The notes beneath the pieces were generated by a model that was given only the letters and a program-made list of their open reading frames with translations, had not been told where the DNA came from and searched no databases. DNA of 64,000 nt from Fragum whitleyi (Eukaryota; Mollusca; Bivalvia; Cardiida; Cardiidae). Numbering within the stretch: position 1 is the first letter of the stretch; each line of letters begins with the position of its first letter. Of the stretch, positions 37,601-49,600 are shown in pieces. The stretch spans positions 32,579,056 through 32,643,055 of the forward strand of contig OX411556.1 in NCBI GenBank assembly GCA_948146395.1. Reading direction: 5' to 3'. A program made the translations under genes and the position numbers.

Positions 37601-40600
37601 AGGTTGTCTGTCAAGATCAAGGTCATGTTTTTAAGGTCATTGTTATTCATGATAACTTTAACTTTGACCATGATTTTTTATTGGTAAGTGATAAAGTCTT
37701 GATATTTCACATGATGATTGGTTGGGACAAAATCTTCGCAAAGGACCATCCTCAAGGTCATATTTTGAGGTCAAAATCAATTTTCATTGTTAAAATTTTG
37801 TAAAATTAAAACTACTTTTTGCCATAACTTTGGATTGGTAAGTCAAAGAGCGTTGATTTTTCACATGTGCATTGCTCATGACAAGACCTGTACATGCATA
37901 ACAAAGTCAATATCATTCATCAAGGTTAAGGTTATTTAGTTAACCGCACTCAAAGATCACTTAGTAACTTTACTATTAGGTATAACTTTTAATTGGTAAG
38001 ACACTTTCTGTTGAAAATGGTAGTTTTAGACAATCAGAAAGCTTAAATTTAGGATTTCCATATTCATGTGTCAAACCACTGTTCCCAAAAAATGGCAGTT
38101 GCGGGGGCATTCATGTTTAACAAACACATCTTGTTCCTGTAGTTTGCCATTGGATTTTCAACACCTCATAACAATAGCTTGATTAACTTTGACATGTGAG
38201 GTTTTGTCTGCTTTCTGATTATTCCTTAAACCACATGGTAATTGCTTACCAGGTAGCATATAGCATTCTATTATTTCTACTTCAGCTGACTCAAAAGCGT
38301 TACTCTGACCATTCAAATAATGATTCACAGGCCTGCCTTTTCAGGTGTCGACATTTTAATTTATTTTTATGCCCCCGATAGGGAGGCATAATAAATTTGA
38401 CTTGTCCGTCCGTCCGTCTGTCCGTCCGTCCGTCTGTCCGTCCGTCCGTCCGTCATTCCGTCCAAAAACTTTAACATTGGCCATAACTTCCTTATTACTA
38501 TCAAAGCGGTGTCGGGGGCATTGTCATCTTACAGTGACAGCTCTTGTTTTCAGATACATTCTCCCTGTCTATAGTTTATATAGAAAAACATGTAAAATGT
38601 TTTGAAAAATGTTAGCCCCAATTGCATGTGCACTTTCTTGAAGTGCAGAGAATAATTTTCAAACATTTGCAAATGTTTTCTTATTTACAGGAACGTTATG
38701 TGATCAGATATGTAGTACTTCTGAGTGCTTTGACATAAGTATACATAGGAATTCAAAACGCATACTGGAAAGCAACTGTAAATGGGCATTTTTCAAATCG
38801 GCAGAAGTTTTAAATATTATGTTATAGAATTGTGAAGTTATCGTATGTGACAACTGTTTCGCACTGATCCACCGAAATATTATTCGATGCTCAAGACTTT
38901 CACAGGATGGTAGTAGGGCCATAAGGATCATTGCGTACGGAAATAGGGATAACATGGGAAAAGGAGCCTTATGGAATTTTACATTGGAAAAATTGCTTAG
39001 GAATCTAGTTTACACTTTAAACTCTTATATGATATCACTTAATGCAATCTTGATTATGTCAGTTAGTTAAAAAAATATTATTAGATTCTTTTTAAATTTT
39101 CAAAAGGATTATAATAGGGTCTAAGGATTGTCGCTTTTGAAAAAGGGAACAACCCATGCAGAAACAATGGAAAATTGGCCATGATGAATTCTACTTTGTA
39201 AAATCTTGTTTTTGTGATAAAGTCAGCAATTATTATTTGATTTTCTTGAAACTAAAGCAATCAAGTTCCTCAAATATCAGATAAGCTTAAGGAAAAAATG
39301 GAATGTCAGTAAAGCATCTCAGGCCCTCAAGGGCCTCTTTGTTAACTTTCCAGAACATGCAGCAGAGAAGTGGAATCCATATGCAATGCTCTTGTTTGGA
39401 TATACATGTAATATCATTTGTAGCTATATTTTTGAATAACAAAAAGAAGATAATGGTTTTGATTTTTATTTAAGTGAAACAAAAGAGACCTAATTAAACA
39501 TAATTACAACAAAGGGTATCATCCTAGTTTTGTAGCAGAACAGAATATAGAAACTTAGCAGGTAGACACAACTAATTTGAATTACAATGTATTTTCAGAT
39601 GTCCAAACAGATGGAGACATTTAAAACATATTTAGAGGATTTCACAGCCAAACATAAAGATGAGATCAGAAAAGATCCGGAGTTTAGAGCCCAGTTTCAA
39701 GAGATGTGTGCATCTGTGGGTGTTGATCCATTAGCTTGTGAGTAAATCTGCTAGTACATATTTTTTAAACAGCCAAACTTAAAGATGAAATCAGAAAAGA
39801 TCAACAGTTTTGAGCCCGGTTTGAATAGCACATGTGGGCATATGCAGGAGTAGATCCCTTAGCTTGTAGGTAAATCAGCTAGTAAGCAGTGGTGAAAAAC
39901 TATTGTCAAGACATGTGGGGATGACGTTCTTAACTGTTGCCCCAGGGATGTGGAATTACGCCTTTTCTCCACTTATCCCTGGACAAGTTAAAGAAGATTT
40001 TCTACTTTTCCAGGATGAAAATGAACTTGTTTGCAAAAAAACAGAATGGAAAAAAAATGAGAAAAACATCGTTTTTAAAGAAGAAAATGCTGGAGGCAGC
40101 ATTTTCTTCATTAGAAACAATGGTTTCTACATTTTGATTCAATCATTAGTCTGAATAGTCTTTTAGTTCTTTTCAGTGAATTTCCAAGATTTGCCCTGAT
40201 ATTTTATTATCCATGGAGAAGTAGTTTCGAAAAATGTATTTGTCCACAGGTAGAATAGCCCATGTTGGCCAAGTCTGGCATTGGAATTTCACACCCTTAG
40301 ATATTAATACAGCACTCCCAGTATCATTCTTTGAAGAAAAGAATGTTAAAGTTTAAGTTAAAACTCATGACCAAAAGGTTCTTTCTTCAGATTTTCTACA
40401 AACTTCATAGCTCAGAATGAAACAGTTGTAACTGCCTATAAACATACACCACAATTGAAGTTTGATCCCAAATTTTGGTCAGTACCCTTCTTTGACTCCA
40501 ATAGAGGGGTACAAACTTACTATGAAATAGCCATTTTTAGCTTGGTTGTTTTCGGAGTAAACCTGCTGTATTATGATCATCTCAGCGTTGGTGTGGCAAA

Positions 40601-43600
40601 GTTTAACCTTGGTCATTCCTCTTTTGTCATTGAAAATATCTTCATAAAACTTAGCATGTGTCTTTACCATCACAAGAGCTACCAAGACTATCAAGGGGGA
40701 TAACCCTGGAAGCTATTTTGTAAGAGTTATGCCCCTTTTTTTTACTTAGAAATTTTTTATTATCCAGCACCTGCAGCCAAGCATTGCACCCGTAAGAGGT
40801 GCTCTTTGTTACTCCCAGATTGAAGCAGCGGTTGGAACACTGCAGATGTATTTAGGGTTCAGCATGGCATGGGTTGAACTTCAAGAAATCCCAGAAAGCA
40901 ATTAGGAAAATTGTTGTCTTTTATTTACAGCTAGTAAAGGATTTTGGGCAGAGATGCTGGGTGTTGGAGATTTTTACTATGAGTTAGGTGTTCAAGTGAT
41001 TGAAGTCTGTCTCGCTACAAGTCATAGAAATGGAGGTATGAAGGGCTACTAATTAAAGAGATTAATATATATTTTTATGCTCCCTGCTCCCCGAAGGAAG
41101 AGCATATAGCTGCCGCTTTGTCCGTCCATCCGTCTGTCCGTCCGTCCCCACCTATTTCTCCTTAACCCTTGGGCCAAATCAAATGAAACTTACCATGTGA
41201 ACTCCCTATGATAAAGTGATGATGCATCTGTGGCCGTTTTTGGATTTGAGGCCTAGTCACGGGAAAAGGGGACTTAGGGTAAAAAAACAGTTTTTCCCAA
41301 ATCTCTCCTAGTCTAACAGTCAGAATTTAGTGAAATTTCATATTTTAATAGCAAATCAGATGCTCTTCTTTATAAACAATTTGAAATTAATGTAAAAAAA
41401 AAATATATCATGGAAAAAGGGGGCTTAATGTTTGTTACCTTTACATAAGCGTGTAAAATACAGTTATTCTTTCATTTCTCCTAGTCTTATGCATATCTCC
41501 TAAAGTATTATAGCTATCAATTTGAAACTTTATGGGTGGATAGATCTTATGGAGGAGAAGCGCAGTGCACAAGAACTACAACTCTTGCTTGAATAATTTT
41601 GGAGTTATTGCCCTTTGTTATTTTTGATACTTAGATTATGTCTGGAGCATATCTCCTAAAGTATAATAGCTATCAACTTGAAACTTTATGGGTTGATAGA
41701 TCTCATGGAGGAGAAGTGCAGTGCACAAGAACCACAACTCTTTCTTGCATAATTTTGGAGTCATTGCCCTTTGTTATTTTTTATACTTAGATTTTGTCTG
41801 GAGCATCCCTAAAGTGTAATTGCTATCAACTTGAAACTTTATGTATGGATAGATCTCATGGAGGAGAAGTGCAATGCTTAAGAACTTCAACTCTTGCTTG
41901 AATAATTTTGGAGTTATTGCCCTTTGTTATTTTTAATACTTAGATTTTATAGGAGGTAAATCTCTGACAGTACAAATGAATCTTTAATCTATTAGGCTTC
42001 AGTTTACTATCAAGCTTTCGTTGCGGGGGATGTCCATTTCCAACATGGCTCTTGTTTTTGTGACAATACCTTATTCGGGGAGCATAATCCGTCTCTGACG
42101 GCTCTTGTTTTTAATCTAATCTCACATATTTTTGTATCCACATTGTTTTCATATTTCAACACAGATCTACTTTTAAGGCGGTATGAAAGAGAAACATGAA
42201 GTACTTATTGTTTATAGATATTTTGAGACCTTATTTATCTACTAATTGCAAAGTGAAGATTCTGGTTAGACTGTGTGGATTTCCACATTTCCAATAAAAC
42301 TTCCATTGTAAGGTGCTACTGCCATTGTTATATGACTTAAATGACTTCTTAAAAGAGTAATAAAAACCCATTCAAAGAAAGAAATTGTGAAATTGTTGGA
42401 AATACACACACAATTTTATCTATATTGTAGGACTTATCAGTATAGATGAGCTTAGAGACCGATTGATAAAATCAAGAAGCAAGAAAAGTCAAGCTATAAG
42501 TGTGTAAGTTAGAACCCTTTTATACAACAGATATATAGGGGCTGATCTTAATTTCCAATTGAGAGTTCAGCTTAAAACAATTGTAAATGCCTTAAAACAG
42601 TGCTCTCAATAAGCGGACGTCGACGTAATATACGTCAAGAATTTCAGAAATTACGTCCGGAAAATCAAACCCGGACGTAAAAAAACGTCCGAGATTCGAG
42701 GAAAACGTCCTGTAATTTGACCCCGGACGTTTTACGAATTTACCTAATAAAGGATTTAACGTAAGTCTACACGTGCAAAAAATCGATAATCAACGCTAGC
42801 ATACACATTGTCGCTGATCAAAACAAGCCATGTGTAACGCGCGGGGTATTTAACTGTCGCTATAACAACCAGTCTCTCATTACGCAATGTTGTCGGGTTA
42901 GCGACGCGTCATTACCGCTTCTGTCATTATCTTTCTTAGTCGGATACAGATCGCGAGGGTCCTTTGATAGGATTATTGAAACAAACAAAATTCAAATCAG
43001 GTGAAAATGTGTTATATCAAACGTAGTTCATGCAGCTCAGACCGATAAAATTCCGAAATATCGCTTCCTAAAACTCTTAGAATAGATCTACGGGTAATTT
43101 ATCCGAAGTGAAAAGGACGCTACCGGAAAACATTTACGAAAGGTCATTCGACTGTCCTCGTTTCAATACGTGTAGAATCGGCATCTTCGGAGAACGTGGG
43201 GAAATCCCAATGACGTCATACAAGTTGTCTGCAACATGTCTGACGAGAGATTTGAAATGACGAATTTTTCTTGACTTCTGCTAGATCTATTTGGATAATT
43301 CTGCGTAAGTTTGGATAGGCTTACATTTAGTGCACCCAGAGCTTTGAGCACTTTGATTTTGATGCAATTTTGCAAAGAATTTTTATTCAGCATGACAAGG
43401 GTTAATATTCTGAAATTTATCAATTCATGATTCATGATACATTCACAAAAACAGATTGATGACTCAGCACAAACTGTTGTACCTGCATAAATATAAAAAG
43501 GTAAATACAACTGTTTCATGCAGAACGATAAATTTATTGCCATTGGTTACATGCCATCATCACCTACATTTGATGTCATTTTCTAAAGGTGATTCTCTAC

Positions 43601-46600
43601 GCTCTAAATTAATTTATCTAAACTGTTTTAGAGAAAAACACAAATGTCCACTATCAAAAGAATAATTTATAGTACTAAGGGGGATAACTCTAGATGCATT
43701 TTGTGGGAATTATACCCCTTTTTAGCTCACCTAGGCACGAAGTGCTCAAGGTGAGCTTTTGGGGTAACTTGATGTCCGTCGTGCGTCGTCCGTCAACATT
43801 TACCTTGTGGACACTCTAGAGGCCATATTTTTAGCCCAATCAACCTGAAAATTGGTCAGAATGATTATCTTTATAAAATCTTGGACAAGTTCGAAATTGG
43901 GTCAAGTGGGGTCAAAAACTAGGACACCGGGTCAAATCTTAGAAAAACCTTGTGGACACTCTAGAGGCCATATTTTTGGTCCAATCAACCTGAAAATTGG
44001 TCAGAATGATTATCTTGATGAAATCTCGGACAAGTATGAAATTGGGTCAAGTGGGGTCAAAAACTAGGTCACGGGGTCAAATCTTAGAAAAATCTTGTGG
44101 ACACTCTAGAGACCATATTTTTAGCCCAATCAACCTGAAAATTGGTCAGAATGATTATCTTGATGAAATCTCGGACAAGTTCTAAATTGGGTCAAGTGGG
44201 GTCAAAAACTAGGTCAAGTGGTCAAATCTTAGAAAAACCTTGTGGACACTCTAGAGGCCATATTTTTAGCCCAATCAACCTGAAAATTGGTCAGAATGAT
44301 TATCTTGATGAAATCTCAGACAAGTTCGAAATTGGGTCTAGTGGGTCAAAAACTAGGTCACGGGGTCAAATCTTAGAAAAACCTTGTGGACACTCTAGAG
44401 GCCATATTTTTAGCCCAATCATCCTGAAAATTGGTCAGAATGATTATCTTGATGAAATCTCGGACAAGTTCGAAATTGGGTCAAGTGGGGTCAAAAACTA
44501 GGTCACAGGTTCAAATCTTTGAAAAACCTTGTTGACACTCTAGAGGCCATATTTTTGGCCCAATCAACCTGAAAATTGGTCAGAATGATTATCTTGATGA
44601 AATCTCGGACAAGTTTGAAATTGGGTCAACTGGGGTAAAAATCTAGGTCACGGGTTAATTCTAGAAAAAACCTTGTGGACACTTTAGAGGCCATATTTTT
44701 ATCCCAATCAACCTGAAAATTGGTCAGAATGATTATCTTGATGAAATCTCGGACAAGTTCGAAATTGGGTCAAGTGGGGTCAAAAACTAGGTCAATGGGT
44801 CAAAACTAGAAAAAACCTTGTGGACACTCTAGAGGCCATTTTAGCCCAATCAACCTGAAAATTGGTCAGAATCATTATCTTGATGAAATCTCAGACATGT
44901 TTGAAATTGGGTCAAGTGGGGTCAAAAACTAGGTCACGGGGTCAAATCTTAGAAAAACCTTGTGGACACTCTAGAGGCCATATTTTTAGCCCAATCAACC
45001 TGAAAATTGGTCAGAATGATTATCTTGATGAAATCTCGGACAAGTTCGAAATTGGGTCAAGTGGGGTCAAAAACTAGGTCAAGGGGTCAAATCTTAGAAA
45101 AACCTTGTGGACACTCTAGAGGGCATAATTTTAGCCCAATCAACCTGAAAATTGGTCAGAATGATTATCTTGATGAAATCTTGTACAAGTTCTAATTTGG
45201 GTCAAGTGGGGTCAAAAACTAGGTCACGGGGTCAAATCTTAGAAAAACCTTGTGGACACTCTAGAGGCCATATTCTTTGCCCAATCAACCTGAAAATTGG
45301 TCAGAATGATTATCTTGATGAAATCTCGGACAAGTTTGGAATTTGGTCAAGTGGAGTCAAAAACTAGGTCATGGGGTCAAATCTTAGAAAAACATTTTAA
45401 GATTGTTAATTCAGGTGATTTTTTAACCACTATTCAGCACCCAACAACCTAGTGAAGGCATCTGTTTGCATCTGTTTGCAGTGCTCTAGTTATATTTTAG
45501 CCTGTGCATAACATTTTCAACAATTAGAATGTGAGTGAGGTGCAAACATTGAGAGGCCCAGACACCCACAAACTGTAAATATAAAGTTACCTGATGGTCT
45601 ACAGATACTTTGAGACCTTATCTAGGTTCAAAGGGCATAGTGAAGACTCTGGTCAGACTATGTGGATGCACAATCTGGTCTGAGGCTTTGCTTTGCACAT
45701 ATTTTGAATTGTTGGAAATGTCATGCACAGGCTCATTGATAAGAGTTCCAATTAAAGGGTATGATTTTGTTTTCAAAATAAAGCATTTCATAATTGGTCA
45801 CCAGCACACTTTGTTATGAGTACTCAATGTGAAATTAGTGTCAAGATAATTCCAATATTTACCCACAACATAGGACTTGGATGCAAATTAGAGATTTTAA
45901 TTGTTTGTCACTCCCTGTTATCTGTAGCCCACTAGCCCTGTTTATTATGCCCCCTCCCCCTTTCAAAGAAGAGGGGGTATATTGCTTTGCACTTGTCGGT
46001 TGGTCAGTCCTTTGCTCTGTAGACCGTTTTTTGTCAAATCTAAGAAAGTATGCCAGCTAGAATCATGAAACTTAACAGATGTATAGATCAAGAACCATAA
46101 CTCTACTCATCATATTTTGTGAGTTATTGCCCTTTGTTGATTGACAAAGAATAGGCTATTGACCTGCTTTTATGGGGGGCATAAATGTTTTACAAACATG
46201 TCTTTTTACAATGGTTGTTCAACAAAAATCAAATTTGGTTATTGCCACCCATTATCTGTAGGTCATATTCTAAATACATGTAATTATATTTGTGTTGTTA
46301 CAGAGATGATCTGTTACATGCAATAAGAAAGCTGAAGACTTTAGGCAATGGGTTTTACAACTTTACAAGTTGGTGGAACTTATGTGATACAATCAGTACC
46401 AAGGGGATTTATTCTAAATTGTTGTATTTGTTTTGTTACAGAGATGATCTTTTACGTGCAATAAGAAAGCTGAAGACTTTAGGTAATGGGTTTACAGCTA
46501 TACCAGTCGGTGGGACATACATGATACAATCTGTACCAGGGGAGTTAAGTCTCGATCATACAACAGTAATACAAAAAGCTCAGGTAAACAGAGGCAGAAC

Positions 46601-49600
46601 CAGAGGGGAATTACTTCATTGTAGTGAACAAATTCAATCAAAATTTTGCAACACAAGAACAGCAACCCCCTTTATATGCCCCCTCATCGATAGATATGGG
46701 GCATATTGTCCTACCGTTGTCCGTCTGTACTTCTATTTGTCTGTCCGTCCGTCTGTCCGTCTGTCTATCTGTCTGCAAAAGTTTAACAAAAAACTTAACA
46801 TTGCCAATATCTTCAAGCCTATTCAAGATAAAAAGCTAATATTTGGCATGATGATAGATCTCAATGATCCCCATCCGCTGGTACCAAAGTCAAGGTCATG
46901 TGACAAGGTCAATGTCAAGGTCATCTGTCAAGGTCAAACTTGGAAAAAAAATGCTGTTACGGGGGCATTCGTGTTTCACAATCACATCTTGTTGTTTTTT
47001 TTTAATCACAAGAACGTGAAATTATATAAATATAAGATATCATATATACAGAATTTGTGTAGCTAGTCCTATAGTATCCCTATCTACATAGATAGGGATA
47101 CTATGGGACTAGCTACTCGAATTCTATAAGCCGCCATTGAACCCCCTTTAAAAAAAAACCTTGATCAGCCACTGGATAAGGTTATCAAGAGCAATCTTCT
47201 TTATTTGCCTTTCAGGATGTACATGTATTATGTGATCACACAGGGCAACCAGCAGGAAGGGTGGGCGGTAGTGTTTGGCAATCTGTTTTAATTTACAATC
47301 GATAATCTGTTTTGAGTTGGAAGAGTAAATCAACCAATGATCCATTGTGCAATTGTTTTAAATTAGTATAATCCTTCAAAGAATAGATTGTGAAAATTTT
47401 GTTATAACTGATGACTTAAAGACTCTTTCTGCATATTTTTATACCAACTTTTAGGCTCATTGTGAAACACTTATAACTGCCTATAGGCAGTTGTAACTGC
47501 CTATAGGCAGTTACAACTGTTTCAAGCCTAGCCATTAAACTGATGTCGGTTTCAAAAACAATATATAATGAGTTTCATTTTTTGTGTTAGGAACTGATTA
47601 ATCCATCTTGTAATTTCTAAGTCAATTATCACAATTGAAAGCCTAAACAAACTAATTGTTGATTACCGATTTTTCTGCCCATCACTAGGTGGCAGGCAGC
47701 ATTCACTTCTTTGTCTGGGACATACTCTCTCGACGTTTGACTGATTAACTTGAAACTTGGTAGTTATGTTCCTCTTACGATTAAGGAGTGCAGTGCACAA
47801 GAACTGCAACTCTACCATTTTTATGCCCCCGTATCGAAAGATCGGGGGCATATTGTTTTACCGTTGTCCGTCTGTCCGTCCGTCCGTCTGTCTGTCTGTC
47901 TGTCTGCAAAAGTTAACCAAAAAACTTAACATTGCCAATATCTTCAAGCCTATTCCAGATACAAAGCTCATATTTGGCATGATGATAGATCTCAATGATC
48001 CGCACCTGCTGATACCAAAGTCAAGGTCATGTGACAAGGTCAAGGTCATCTCTCAAGGTCAAATAACTCAAAAAGTTAACCAAAAAACTTAACATTGCCA
48101 ATATCTTCAAGCCTATTCAAGATACAATGCTCATATTTGGCATGATGATAGATCTCAATGATCCGCATCTGCTGATACCAAAATCAAGGTCATGTGACAA
48201 GGTCAAGGTCATTTCTCAAGGTCAAATAACTCAAAAAGTTAACCAAAAAACTTAACATTGCCAATATCTTCAAGCCTATTCAAGATACATGGCTCATATT
48301 TGGCATGATGATAGATCTCAATGATCCCCATCTGCTGGTACCAAAGTCAAGGTCAGTTGACAAGGTCAAGGTCATCTTTCAAGGTCAAATAACTCAAAAA
48401 GTTAACCAAAAAACTTAACATTGCCAATATCTTCAAGCCTATTCAAGATACAAGGCTCATTTTGGGCATGATGATAGATCTCAATGATCCGCATCTGCTG
48501 ATACCAAAGTCAAGGTCATGTGACAAGGTCAAGGTCATTTCTCAAGGTCAAATAACTCAAAAAGTTAACCAAAAAACTTAACATTGCCAATATCTTCAAG
48601 CCTATTCAAGATACAAGCTCATATTTGGCATGATGATAGATCTCAATGATCCGCATCCGCTGGTACCTAAGTCATGGTCATGTGACAAGGTCAAGGTCAT
48701 TTCTCAAGGTCAAACTTTGAAAAAAATGCTGTTACGGGGGCATTCGTGTTTCACAAACACATCTTGTTAGTTATTACCATTTGTTGTTCTTCATGCTTAG
48801 ACATCAAGCAGTGTAATAGGTGTATCTTTGGTCAATTTGCCACCTTGTTAGGCTATAGATTTAATACATGCCATCCTTATTCCTTAACCCTTTCCTGTCC
48901 AATCCCTGGTTTTTACGTCCCTCAGATTTTGTTATTGAGAAAATATTGTAGAAAAAGAAGAAATTGCTCCTGACAAGCAATTTCTTCTTTTTCCACACTA
49001 TTTTCTACCCTACTGAATGGTTATTTTTCAAATTAAATCCACTTTAAATTTTCGTCTGCAAAACCTTTGAATTTGGACAGTTCCAATATTTTGTAAAACA
49101 GGAAAAGGTTAAACCAAGGTTCTTTGTACTTCAGTGGTATTAAAAAAAAATGTGAAAAACTTTACTAAAGTCACATGTTCTGTTGTTATTTAAGATATCT
49201 TCATGAAACTTTGCATGCTTGTTCACTGTCACAAGGGCTATCAAGATTATCAAGGGGGGGGGGGGTTGACTTTGAAAGCAATTTTTTAAGAGTTACGCCT
49301 CTTTTTCTAAGATATTTTGCATCATCCAGCTCCTACTTTGCGCCAGATGTAGGATATTCTATCTAGAATGATTTGATCTTTAAAGCTAGATTAAATTCTA
49401 TAAAGCTTTTTTATCCTTTTAGAACACAGCCTATGTTACAAAAAGCCAGTTGATAAATGAACAAAAATGGGAAGAGGAGAGAGCCAACAGAGCTTTAGTG
49501 AGTATTATAAGTAGATCACTTTGGTGAAAATGTAACTAGGATAGTAAAACTCAGGGACGCAGGCCTTAGACAAGGAAATAATTAACAACTATTGTACAAA

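Noticed and set aside
43852..45367. Family of 62-119-codon proteins starting MVRMI
   Set aside because: They come from a 145-bp tandem repeat (3n+1) and reflect the repeat, not selection on protein.
46290..47066. 258-codon open frame as one protein
   Set aside because: It fuses the broken exon 6 copy, the intron piece between copies, the real SNF8 exon 6 and a (GTCC)n mobile element. Splice sites and SNF8 similarity define only 46442-46583 as coding.
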